A stretch of 64,000 nucleotides of DNA from Galaxea fascicularis (Eukaryota; Cnidaria; Anthozoa; Scleractinia; Euphylliidae). The stretch covers positions 42,553,025 through 42,617,024 of the forward strand of contig OX419335.1 in assembly GCA_948470475.1 (NCBI GenBank), written 5' to 3'. A model generated the notes under the pieces. It had not been told where the DNA came from. It saw only the letters and a list, made by a program, of their open reading frames with translations, and did not search any database. This document shows, in pieces, positions 1 through 10,628 of the stretch (its first letter is position 1; the number at the start of each line of letters is the position of its first letter). The position numbers and the translations under genes were made by a program.

Positions 1-904
1 ACTACAACTAAAAGATACGATTGAGAGGTTAAAGGCAAACTGGAAATTAAAATATTAATATTAACCCTTTCTTGTCAGGCCGTTTAATGTACTTGTCCAT
101 ATGGACCAGTACATTCTACAGATGCATGGTTACTCTTTAAGAATTGGAAAGTTGAAATGAGGCATTGATACTTTGAAATGGTTAGTGCTTTGAATTTTAA
201 CACCCCATAAATGCGCTACCATGGCCGATTTCCATTGAACATGACTGTTTGGTTCCCTACAAAACCCAAACTGTCCGAAGTGAACGCCCTCAGACAACAC
301 CAAAATATACGATTTTTGTCTTTAAGTTTCCGATACAAAAACTCCTCCTGGTGCCCAAAAACGACATTTGCAGTAAAGTTCAGCTCCAGCACTTTAATTC
401 TCTGCCACATTTTACTGCTCACTTGTTTAGCACGCCGAGGAAAAGCTGTTGAAGAAGAGCTATCCCCACTCATCCGAAAGGTTCGTCGTCACGAGCGAAA
501 TGAATTCTGGGTAATTCCTTGATAACGGCGACATGGAAGTCCGCCAATTTCTGTTTCAATTTCTGTTTGAGCCACCCAGTCCTGCTGGCGAAATATTGTA
601 CTGATTGCATTATTTAGAAGTCAAAACAAGCCAAAACTGCCACGCTAGGTCCTGGAATCCATCCTCAGAAAGGCCAGAAAGACAACCTCACTCTTCAACC
701 GTCATGACTCGGCGACACACTCGTGGCGGCTAAATCGCTGTGAAATTGTTTTTGACCTCTGGTTTCTTTCAGAGGATTGCCTCTACCCCCAAACCAGCTT
801 GATGATGCCAGGCTAGGGGCTTCTGAAGTGGAAAATGACTCGAAAAAACACTTATAAGTCGCATACTTACCAAATTTCACGCCGAGTGCTCGCTTGAAAA
901 CAAG
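1..904. other. Left flank, no gene recognised
   Basis: AT-rich sequence with only short overlapping ORFs on both strands (longest about 100 codons at 211-522). None shows a recognisable domain or a convincing splice context. I see nothing I can call here. Confidence 0.5.
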
Positions 905-910
905 CAACAG
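905..910. repeat. Target-site duplication, left copy (caacag)
   Basis: The 6-bp direct repeat caacag lies immediately outside the left inverted repeat. It is repeated exactly at 5868-5873 outside the right one. This fixes the transposon ends at 911 and 5867. Confidence 0.8.
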
Positions 911-1335
911 TATGGTGGCCGATGACTGCCATTCGATTTTTGCCAATGTTTTGGACCAAATAATAATAAAAAAGATATTAAGAGAAAATTAAAGATAAAC
1001 GTTGAATCAAACCACTTTAAAAGTGAAAACTAAATGATTTGCAATAAAATAATAAAAGTAAAGTAAAATTAAAATAAATGTAAAATCAGTAAAATTTGAC
1101 ATTAAATAAAATGTAAAGTGAAAGTAAAAAGTAAAACAAAATAAAACCATGATAAATTCAAATTGAAATTGAAAAGTAAAGTTAAAGGGAAATGAAAGGT
1201 AAATTTAAAATCATTTTTAATTTAAAATTAAATGAAAAGCAAAATAAAATGAAAATGACCATGGCCTATGGCTGCCACAGCATCCCAGCAGACTTTGCAA
1301 AGAGGGATTTTGGAGCAAGAGAGGAGACTGGAAAC
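911..1335 (+). repeat. Left terminal inverted repeat of the IS3EU-like transposon
   Basis: About 425 bp that match 5444-5867 in reverse complement with only scattered differences. The middle is a low-complexity run of A-rich motifs such as aaagtaaaa and aaattaaaa. The inner edge carries the shared block ending in ggagactggaaac. The transposase start lies 44 bp inside it. Confidence 0.85.
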
Positions 1336-1378
1336 TAGTGGCATTTTTCTCCTTGCTTCTTCTGGAGAGGAATAAATA

Positions 1379-3794
1379 ATGTCTTATTTTCGTAATGATG
1401 CCTGGAAGGAAGACTTAGATCTAAAGGAAGATTTGAAGAAATATGTATGCCAGTTGTTTAAACGAGAGGAAATTCTAAGCTTTGTGACAAGAGACTATTC
1501 TTGTTACACTTGGAGCATTAGATCGCTCGATCGCAGGCTTCGCCATTTTGGCATCTTTTACAGTGACAATGACGTAACAGTTGAAGACGTGAAACAGGCT
1601 GTAGCGGAAGAGCTTGATGGACCTGGGAAACTGCTTGGATACCGGGCCATGCAAAAAAAGATTCGAAATGAGTATGAACTGAATGTACCAAGAGACTTGG
1701 TCCACGCTGTCATGTATGACTTGGATCCAGAGGGTCTCGAAGCTCGTGGAGTTGCTGCGAAGAAAAAAAAGCCAAAGGGACATTTTACTACTAAGGGGCC
1801 GAACTTTGTACACTCGGTTGACGGTCACGATAAGCTTATGGGCTACCAGAATAGTACCTATCCTCTTGCAATATACGGTTGCATCGACACGGCAAGTCGA
1901 AAACTTTTGTGGCTTCGCATATGGGTGACAAACTCTGATCCACTGGTAATTGGACGTTGGTACCTAGAGTACTTGTACGAGACTAGAACCATTGCATCTT
2001 ACATAAGAATGGACAGAGGTACTGAAACAGGAACACTGGCAACTATGCATGCATTTTTGAGACGGCATCACGGTGATATTGATCCTACTGAAACCGTAAT
2101 TTATGGCCCTTCAACTTCAAACCAAGTGAGTTCTTTATTAGAAGAAGACAAGAGAACTTAAAAATAACATAATACTACACTGTATTAAACTGTGAGTTTC
2201 AGTGTGAAAGCAAGTGCTGGCTGTAGGTAGAACAAACACTGCCACTGTGAAGGGTAAGGTTTTAGAGCAGTTTAGTCAAGGATAGGGTAAAGAAATTTAT
2301 AGATGACAAAACCAGTTGTCCATATTTTTAAGATTGAAAGGTGGTGGAGAGAAGTCCATGAGAGGTTGGAGAAGTATTTCAAGAGCCATCTAAGCTGGTT
2401 GAAAGAGCAAGGTCACTATGACCCAAGTAATGCCACTGACAGGTGATTGCAATAAACAAGAAAAAATAATTTAGGAGCAAGACTTATAGGGATTTTGTAG
2501 CTTTTGAGTCAATACTGTTCCAAAAATTTGACTTATTACCTTTGCCTAATAATGTGTGGTTACAGAAAATAACCATGCCTCTCCCAAGGATGGTTTTTGT
2601 TTCGACTCCTCTCACCCCCTCCCCCCTCTGGAATTTCCAGTTTTGCTTCATACTTTTCCTTAAAAATTTTGACTTTTTGAGAGCCCCCTCCCCATCGGAA
2701 TTTCCAATGACCATCCTTGGGGTCACGCAATGCTGAACTGACAGCCCTTAAAAATAAAACAGATGACACTTACCAGTATCATTATTTTTGTGTATAAGCT
2801 CCAAGATAAAAGCAGTGAAAACTTCCCCACTTCAACAACAGAAAAGGGACTGAACACTATTTGGGCCGAAACACCTGGTCATTTATTAATCCCCAGTGTA
2901 GGTTTTCTTATTGCTTGCTAATTTTTTTTTTGACCCACAGGATGCTTCTTGCATTTGTTATGATCCCCCTTGTGCAGAGAGAACTTAATACTTTCAAAGA
3001 CACCATCTGGAATGCACACAGAATTAGACCACAGAAGGATGCAGTGCTTCCAGCTGGCATACCTGACCATATTTACAGTTTCCCAGAGGAATATGGCTTA
3101 GAACAATGCGGTAGTCCATGTTTTCCTGGATTTTGCCCGTCAATATAATCTATTATGTTTATAGTGGTTTCCATAACAGGCCAAGAAAAATGTTGCAGGG
3201 CTAATCACTGAAATATTATCACTTTTGAACACCCATTTAGTTAAAAGTGTTGTTTAATTCACACAAAATGTCCCAATGTTTTTATGGTGATTTGTGCAGT
3301 GTCACAGTTGTTTTATGCATGCATTCATTGGGTGGGTGTTGGTGCAGTTACTAAATTGTGTTAAGTCAAATCCCCCAGGGATGAGAATTATGCACATCTA
3401 GTCTAGAATAGGGTTGCAAAATGCAGCTTAACATTGTCTAGTATAGGGTAAAGGTCTCCATGTCCCAGCGGCACACCTAGAGGGGTAGGACATATAGAAC
3501 ATTTTGGGAGAACATACAGAAACATTTTTATAGAACATTTTATTTTCTACTCACATTGAGAAACTCTTAGCTAGAAAACTATCTAAATCATATTTTGTAG
3601 GGTTGCCAGTTTCAGAGGAGCAATTGAAAGAAACAGCTGAACAGTCTGGTGTCCTTAATGTTGAAGATGACTTCCTTGACCCTGCATTTCGGATGGAATG
3701 TGAACGGCTGATTCCCAACATTCAAGACATTGAGACCAAAGACTGTAGAGAAGCATATCTTTATTTAAAGCAAAATTGTAACATCTCATTATAA
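1379..3794 (+). CDS. Integrase-fold (DDE) transposase, four exons
   Basis: Proposed exons are 1379-2125, 2333-2442, 2941-3110 and 3601-3794. All introns are GT-AG, and the exons total 1,221 nt (406 aa) with an unbroken frame. The protein has a basic N-terminal part, then a retroviral-integrase-like core. Candidate catalytic residues are D148 (SVDGHDKLMGY), D212 (MDRGTETG) and E251 (QIERWW). The glutamate lies just past the first splice junction, so a single-exon reading would miss it. I recognise the core as a family common in cnidarian genomes, often annotated as an integrase-domain protein. It should cut and join the ends of the surrounding element. The reading frame looks intact, so this copy may be autonomous. 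The exon structure is my inference from phase and splice consensus. Confidence 0.75.
2583..2721. repeat. Small inverted-repeat insertion in the transposase intron 2
   Basis: The sequence cccaaggatggt at the left is matched by its inverse accatccttggg at the right. Between them are two similar C-rich blocks, each followed by ggaatttcca. It sits entirely inside the intron between exons 2 and 3. It looks like a small non-autonomous element or foldback; no clear target duplication was found. Confidence 0.4.
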
Positions 3795-4204
3795 ATTTGC
3801 AGTTATCTTATGCAACTCCTATTTTTATCATTGTAATCAACAACTTTTTTATACCTCTTCAAACTGTAAATAAATTTGTGTTAGACAGTGCTATAATAAT
3901 TGCAAGTACATTGCATGTAACAGTAACCCAACAACTTGTAAACAATAATTAGAACTATTCATGTGTTCCAGTTTAAAAGTTGATTGCATGGTCATATGCA
4001 AAAAAGCCTGAAATCGTTGAAATAAAGTCAACAGTGTGTAGCTTATGTGACTCAACAATAAAATGGGTCATACCGGTAATTTGTGCATAAACTAGTAAAA
4101 GCAACACCTATGTCTGACATGGCAGATTTATATACAAAGTTTCTTTGGCTAACCCAATAATGACAAAAACCAAAAACTTCATGTACAAGATATTTAGGCA
4201 ATTA

Positions 4205-5421
4205 TTATGGAAATTTTTTTAGCCCTAAAAGGGTGCAATACAGATTGCACTCAGCATGACTTTCAATAAAATTGGAGATTGCTTTCACAGACAAATTGCC
4301 AGTAGAAAATAAAACCTCGTTCCCATCCAACAATTCCTTGGAGGCAATTTCTGGATCAAACAGGGTGTGGTCACTGCCTTGCATATCTACAACCATAAGA
4401 TTTTGACTCGAACGTTCATAAGAAAAGAGAGCTAAACTTTCACATTTCTGACCAATGTCAGAGTTCATACCACGTGGTATTCCAATGTTGTTAAGGTACT
4501 TGATAAACTCACTATCGATGTATTCCTCTACAGTGACCCACTCATCGCCTGTCTGTCCACTGATTCTTCCCATGTAAACTTTCTTGTAAGTAAGCGTTTT
4601 GCCATACAGCTCCAAGTTATCATTTGACTTCAACTCCTGCTCCAACTTTTTGGTGAAATTTCTGGCGAGCATGTGTTGAGCATGTGCATTTGCACGACCT
4701 TTTTTGTGTGTTGCTCCAATGTTTGTTTAGTCTCTTTGATTAGGTTCACTGCGGATTCAAGATATCTCTTTATAACCCACTGCTTACTGACAAACCCCAC
4801 TGTTTTACTTGTGGCCTTGAACGCTTCACGAAACCCTCCTTTTCCAAAAGGCTCTTTGGCAATGCTAAACTCCACCATTGAAGGCTGGCTCCAGGCCATG
4901 TCGGCAAGTTCAAAAGTGTACATTTCGATCGTTTCAGTGGTCATTTATAACCTTGCCAAGCTTCATCATTTATAACACCGATAAACTCTTTGGAAAGGCT
5001 TTACTAGGACTTTGCACTTTGGTAACTGGCAACGACTGAGTGATGGCTCGCCTACATGGTCGTTTCAGCTGCCTTTCACGTTCGGATATGCAGTCTGCCC
5101 TCATTACAGTGTCATGATCAGCATCTCGATCATTTGGCTCAATGAAACGTACGTGCACTGAACTTTAAGGTCAGGTATCTGCTGTACCGCAGTACAGGAC
5201 GGGCCTTGCTCACCCGCAAGCACGTCGCAAATCATACGTTCTCTCACTACTGGAGCAAAGTGCCGTCTGCAGGCATTCTTGATGTTTTCCAATGTTACTT
5301 CGTCGTAGTCGAAAGGGACGAATTCCCGTGGGCCGACGCGACTGTATTTCTGAGCCTTTCCAGATACTTCAGCGCTAATCGTTGTATTATTATTTCTTCT
5401 TTCTGTAGCCTGAGCAGCCAT
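4205..5421 (-). pseudogene. Alpha-kinase (MHCK/EF2K type) domain gene, frame-disrupted
   Basis: Minus-strand reading gives consecutive pieces of one protein in different frames: an N-terminal part from 5421, a middle part about 5158-4970, a kinase N-lobe at 4944-4676 and a C-lobe at 4672-4205. The glycine-rich EPFGKGGFREAFKA, the lysine of WVIKRY, and the C-lobe stretches VTVEEYIDSEF and SYERSSQNLMVVDMQGSD are typical of atypical alpha-kinases. Frame is lost near 5155, near 4950-4990 and near 4675, where an 11-bp tandem duplication around acatgctc is visible. The gene therefore appears broken in this copy. It is cargo within the transposon, convergent to the transposase. In intact relatives the kinase would phosphorylate Ser/Thr on protein substrates; its role for the element is unknown. 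Confidence 0.7.
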
Positions 5422-5443
5422 TGTGTTGACTTTAAATCAACCC

Positions 5444-5867
5444 GTTTCCAGTCTCCTCTCTTGCTTAAAATCCCTCTTTGCAAAGTCTGCTGGGATGCTG
5501 TGGCAGCCATAGGCCATGGTCATTTTCATTTTATTTTGCTTTTCATTTAATTTTAAATTAAAAATGATTTTAAATTTACCTTTCATTTCCCTTTAACTTT
5601 ACTTTTCAATTTCAATTTGAATTTATCATGGTTTTATTTTGTTTTACTTTTTACTTTCACTTTACATTTTATTTAATATCAAATTTTACTGATTTTACAT
5701 TTATTTTAATTTTACTTTACTTTTATTATTTTATTGCAAATCATTTAGTTTTCACTTTTAAAGTGGTTTAATTCAACGTTTATCTTTAATTTTCTCTTAA
5801 TATCTTTTTTATTATTATTTGGTCCAAAAAATTGGCAAAAATCGAATGGCAGTCATCGGCCACCATA
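5444..5867 (-). repeat. Right terminal inverted repeat of the IS3EU-like transposon
   Basis: Reverse complement of 911-1335. It begins just beyond the start codon of the alpha-kinase-like gene (5421, minus strand), so each gene of the element starts close to the inner edge of one repeat. The left and right copies have diverged little, which suggests a fairly young insertion. Confidence 0.85.
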
Positions 5868-5873
5868 CAACAG

Positions 5874-6289
5874 CTAGCGTGACCAGCGTGACAAAAACAA
5901 GAGAGCCTTCAGTGCTCAAGATCAGCGAAAATCACCAAGGTAACGCCAAATAAGGAATCGCCAGATCGTCTCGATCGCTGACACTCAGAAAATTTCAGAA
6001 ATGGCTCAAGAAAACTTTGACAAGAAAGAGTTAATTAAATACATTTCATCACGTTTTTATTTGCTTGATATTGGAAAGTATTTCGGGAACCTCAATATAA
6101 TCATCTGTTTTTTGAAGGGTTATTTCTATGAGTATTTGTTGAATTTTAACTTTAAATTGATATTTTGTTAAAGACTTAAGAAATTGAGGGAGCCCGTTTC
6201 ATATTACAGCCCCAGTTCTCGCAAAAGATCTCTTCATTTTTTCAGTTCGAGATTTGTCAATGTATTAAAATTGGTTTGATGCATACACT
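5874..6289. other. Spacer between transposon and GPCR gene
   Basis: AT-rich DNA containing the probable 3' untranslated sequence of the minus-strand GPCR. No ORF or repeat that I can support. Confidence 0.4.
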
Positions 6290-7231
6290 TCAGAATTGCA
6301 CACTCCTTTTTGAAAGTAGCTCAAAAACTGCTGTTCTTAACTCGCTGTTCCTCAAGCAATATATAAAAGGATTAAAGAACGAATTGATCAATATACACGT
6401 TATAACAAAAGGCGGAAGAGGACCAGTTATTTTTTGTGTGTAATCACCTTCAGGAAGGGCATATCTGACAAAAGAGAAAAACAGGCCCGGTGTGTAGGAG
6501 AGGAACAGAAAACCAATTATTATGGTAGTTGTTTTTACGGCTTTCCTTTCTTTCAAAAATTTTTCTATTTCTTCTCGTGAAATCAACTCTGAACTGATTT
6601 TCTTTATGTGGCGACGAGATACAAAATAAACAACGGTGTGAAAATAGGAAATGGCTGTGATACTCAAGAAACTTGCTAATAAAGAAAAATAACGCGGAAA
6701 AAGTTTTAAAATGGTCCAGCTGGTATATCCAGTTAGAGCAGGTACAATGGCGATAAACCAGCTGCATGCAATGGCTACAGTTAAACGAGCTGGGGTTACT
6801 ACACTGGCGTATTTCAATGCGAATTTTAGGGCTATGAAACGTTCCATGCTTAAAACAGCTAAAAGCATCAATGATGCCAATGATGGAGCGAGATAAAACC
6901 AAACAAGTTTGCTGTAAATACTGCAATATTTGGTCAGTGTTCCGCCCGTCAGGAGAAACATTTCTTGTGCGACGAAAGTCGGCTGTGACATGAAACCTAC
7001 TGCCAGATCTGTTCCTGCTAAACTTGCCAACATTATGTTATACATGGTCTGCAACCTGCGTCGAGTTTTTATCGCGATTATCACCAATACGTTCATCACA
7101 ACAACGAAAGGTAGTGTCACTAGGTTAAGAGTTACGGAGATGAGGGAGAAAACAACATACTCGTCACTCAAAATACGGCAAGGAGACACGGAAGTGTCAG
7201 TAGATACCAAAGAGGAGTTTGTGAAATTCAT
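6290..7231 (-). CDS. Rhodopsin-family (class A) G-protein-coupled receptor, single exon
   Basis: A 313-aa intronless receptor. The extracellular N terminus carries N-glycosylation sites at N2 and N5. Seven hydrophobic segments follow. TM2 holds the conserved Asp (D75, in LAGTDLAVG). The DRY-like box at the end of TM3 is ERF (130-132), inside SMERFIALKF. TM7 carries the NPFIY form of NPxxY at 287-291, followed by a short C-terminal tail. These show a plasma-membrane receptor coupling to G proteins. The ligand cannot be told from sequence. The general look resembles the large intronless adenosine/melanocortin-like receptor families of cnidarians. The start is the first Met of the frame and precedes the glycosylation sites. 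Confidence 0.9.
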   Translation of the reverse strand: MNFTNSSLVSTDTSVSPCRILSDEYVVFSLISVTLNLVTLPFVVVMNVLVIIAIKTRRRLQTMYNIMLASLAGTDLAVGFMSQPTFVAQEMFLLTGGTLTKYCSIYSKLVWFYLAPSLASLMLLAVLSMERFIALKFALKYASVVTPARLTVAIACSWFIAIVPALTGYTSWTILKLFPRYFSLLASFLSITAISYFHTVVYFVSRRHIKKISSELISREEIEKFLKERKAVKTTTIIIGFLFLSYTPGLFFSFVRYALPEGDYTQKITGPLPPFVITCILINSFFNPFIYCLRNSELRTAVFELLSKRSVQF

Positions 7232-8078
7232 GGTTGCTTCATGGTTGCGTCTTCTCTGCGCGGTTACGGTGGTGATTGTCGATGTGGATTGGATCTCACT
7301 GCCTCGTTGAGCTAGACCTTATTTCTATAGAAACAAAGAAAACATAGTAAATGGTGACGAAGGAACAATTTCAATTAGCGACTATCCGGCTTGCCATTGA
7401 AATCCTAAGTGTATATCATGGTATGGACACTTATTCCTGAGATTTATATTCTTCCTCTGTAGAAAAGAAAGGTAAACTATGAGAGATTACCTTGCAAAGC
7501 CTTCTGATCAGTGAAATGAGAATTTGACGAAACCATAGTGGACACGTTATTTCTCCGAATACACAATTTTTTTTTTCATAAGAACGTTTAATTTTGGAGC
7601 TGAGGCTCGACGTTTTTATTTTTTTCGCGATTTCAGCCTGAAAACGTTACATATAAGTTATGCACACGATGTCGCGCCAACCAACTGTTGGTAACAAGTT
7701 TAGCTTTACAGAAAGCATTAAACATAGAGGTTCACAACGCGACATAAAGTCACCAAAATTTGCGGCGAAAACGCAGAAAGCGTTCACGTGTACATAGAAA
7801 GATGTTCTTAACTGACACCCAGCCTTGGTTGTTCTGAAATTTGGGTTAATCTCAGCCTCAACGTTCTTATAAAAAAAGAGCGTAATTGACTCACTGGCGT
7901 CTTCAGCTGAAAGAAACACCGGAAACCTTCTCACGGACACCATTGAATTCGACACTCGAGGTTTACTTCTGGAAGGAATGAAGATATTGATTTAGAGCTA
8001 CGTTTTTATGGCAAACGCGAACTTTGCTGTTTCCCGCTCGAGAAAAGACGAAAAACAAATTAATGTTCGCTTGAGCCC

Positions 8079-8570
8079 TCACTTTGTTTCTGCGCTGAAC
8101 ACCGCGTAAAACAGCTCGTCTTATTTATTAAAGTTTGTTTAAGGTGATTAAAACTTAAATTGCCAAAGGATTTCTGATACGTATGACAAAAATATAAGCT
8201 CATTCTCAATGTGACAAGGTAAAATTAATATCTTTAAAAGACTCACCCCGTTATATTTGCCTGTGTTCTGAAAAAGATTAACTCCAAACTGTGTACTGTT
8301 ATCGTCCATTTACCGTTCACTTTTACCTTCCCACGAAATTCACTAATCTTCGTCTGACCTCACTAACCTTGTTTCTGCAAACACGAGGGCGTGAAACAGC
8401 TCGGCTTATTTATTAATGTTTATTTAGATGATCGAAAAATGGGCAAGCCTTTCATACATATGAAAAGAATTATTAAAGTGAACAGGCCTAAACACCTTGA
8501 TATTTACACTTGTTATATTCGCCTTGGTTCTGTAAAGATTAACTTGATGCTATTTATTCCGTTTAATGTC
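8079..8570. repeat. Degenerate direct repeat, two units of roughly 250-280 bp
   Basis: Two segments share a common order of motifs: tttgtttctgc, then aaacagctcg, cttatttattaa, and later ttctg followed by aagattaact. The first starts near 8079 and the second near 8360. Divergence is considerable. It may be an old tandem duplication or two copies of one dispersed element. Confidence 0.4.
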
Positions 8571-10379
8571 ACATAGAACAATTATCTAGATGGCTGATTT
8601 ATCTAATTATCTAGTACGCAGAAGCTAAACCAATTCTCGCTTTACCCGGGCATACACTGTACGCCAAAATGTTCGCTTTCACTTTGAAACAGCAAACTCG
8701 CAGGCTTCACATGCCCCTAACATGTGTTAAGTCTCTCTAAATAAATTCAAGTCGCAAAATTTAAATTTAAATTTGATTTTTTTTTTTGAAGTCCAATATT
8801 AGACAGGAAATTTGAAGTCTTTGGGAGGAGAAGCGATGCAGCTGTAACTCAAGCAACAGACTGCATCTTGTATTGGTTTACCGGGGCAGTAAATTAAACC
8901 TCTTTGAGAGGTTGGGAGAAAACACGGCCAGCTTTGGTAAGTCAAAGTCGAGTGATTTACAGGCTTTTTGAATATCTGTTACGGCAGCATCTTGAACAGG
9001 TTTATTTTTCCGGTAAGGTAATAGAAGATTGCCCGGCAGATGCATGATGGATGGGAATTTATTTTTCTCAATATTTTCTGTACAAGATCAAATTGGTTAT
9101 TCTCATAACATTAACGAATGAAGAGGGAAATCCAATCTCAGAGATTGCCTGAACTCAAAACGCTGCCTCAGTAAAATAAAATAGATGACTTCAGAGGGAT
9201 CAGCACCATCACCACGCAAAGACCATTTTAGGGCTTCAAAAAATACGAAAAACAGACGGACAAACAAAAAAAATATATCAAGATTGTTTGAGAGTACATT
9301 AGCTGATGTACCCAACGAGTCAACTTAAGCAATCCTGCAGGGACGTTTACCGCCATCCGACACGTTTGACGTAATCTTCAAGAATATTTCTTGGAGCAGT
9401 ATTAGGTCATCCCTGCTTTTGCAATCTCTTTAAATTTGTCAGTTTATGTTGGAAACGGCGTACTCTTTAATTATCCATTGTTTTCTTGCTGTTCAGTTTT
9501 TCCTTTCATTATTGGTTTTTTTCCTCTGAAAGCTTGTAAGTCGCCTCTTTCTTATTAGCCTTAAAACTATTGGGGGGGAAGGGAGCATATTCGTTGTAAA
9601 GAATTGTGTGAGTAATGAAAAACTGTTGTCGTTGCTTTTTTCAGCATTTTGGTGAGCGAAAAACACAAACCTTGCTTGTTTTCAAAAAAAATTCAAGTTA
9701 TTTCCAGTAAACGTCTTTCCTTCCTTTGTGACAAGAGGCTTTGATAAACCTGGAGTCATAATTGTTCGGCATCTTCAAAGGACTCACTTGACGCTTTTCA
9801 AACTCAAGCTTGTTTTTCCTGTTTTGCACCACAATGGCGGGGGCGTAGCCAGAATTTTTCCAGAGGTACGCACAGATTGGCTCATTGCACTCGGCTGGGT
9901 TGTTTGTGATTTGTCAGAGTAATTGCTTTGGACTTGTTTTACGACACTCGATTGAAAACTGCTCTAAAGGCCGAACTAGCAAATGTATTCAATTACCTTT
10001 GGGCAATTGGAGCGCATCTCTTCATCGTATCTATGAATTGACTGGTATAGAAAAATATTAGGTTTGACTAAACAGAATGCACGTAGTATCCCAGTTGTTT
10101 TCATAAGCAAATCACATCGTTTATAAACTACAGAGATAAAAGCAAGACAGTGTTCCTGAAATCAAATTTTTCTGAGTGTTTTCATTGTGCGATTGGTTGT
10201 GTAATCCACACAGATACTCTTCCTTGCGTGCAGCAACATTGCCTCTGAAGTCTTTTTAACTCTGTCATCCGAAAATGATGGGCCTAAGTTGAAACAAAGA
10301 ATCTTGTATGCAGAAAACGAAACAAGAACCAATTTATCCTCAAAAGTTTAAACAAAGCCGTCAGCTAAAACCGTAGATG

Positions 10380-10628
10380 CAGGGGCGGATCCAGGAATTT
10401 CTGAAAGGGGGGGGGGGGGTTGTACACTACCGAAGTAGCCTTGAACACCAATGGTGTGGAAGGCGAGTAACTTGACAAGCAGTCGAATGGTAAAAGTGAA
10501 ATAGCTTCGTAAAAACAATTTTATTCTATTATTATTTTACGAAGAATCAAGCAAAATAACAGAAAAAAAAATTTTCAAAGGGGGGGGGGGTTGCAACCCC
10601 CTCAGCCCCTCCCCTGGATCCACCTCTG
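10380..10628. mobile_element. MITE with CAGGGGCGGATCCAGG-type ends
   Basis: A 249-bp element starting caggggcggatccagg and ending cctggatccacctctg, an imperfect inverted repeat. The 5-bp direct repeat agatg flanks it at 10375-10379 and 10629-10633. Inside are two G-runs, one near each end. A second family member with the same terminal design occurs at 32793-32958. It has no coding capacity, so it needs a transposase supplied elsewhere. Confidence 0.75.

Larger units (their letters stand above)
911..5867. mobile_element. IS3EU-like DNA transposon with two convergent genes
   Basis: The element is 4,957 bp long. It begins TATGGTGGCC and ends with the inverse GGCCACCATA. It is flanked by a perfect 6-bp direct repeat, caacag, at 905-910 and 5868-5873. 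Terminal inverted repeats of about 425 bp enclose a four-exon DDE transposase on the plus strand and an alpha-kinase-like pseudogene on the minus strand. TAY termini, a 6-bp duplication and an integrase-fold transposase are, as I recall, the hallmarks of the eukaryotic IS3EU superfamily. The boundaries and duplication are seen directly; the superfamily name is inference. Confidence 0.8.

Noticed and set aside
5104..5421. Reading the alpha-kinase pieces as exons of an intact spliced gene.
   Set aside because: Adjacent pieces overlap or are separated by only a few bases, without room for introns. One break is an evident 11-bp duplication, so frame damage is the simpler reading.
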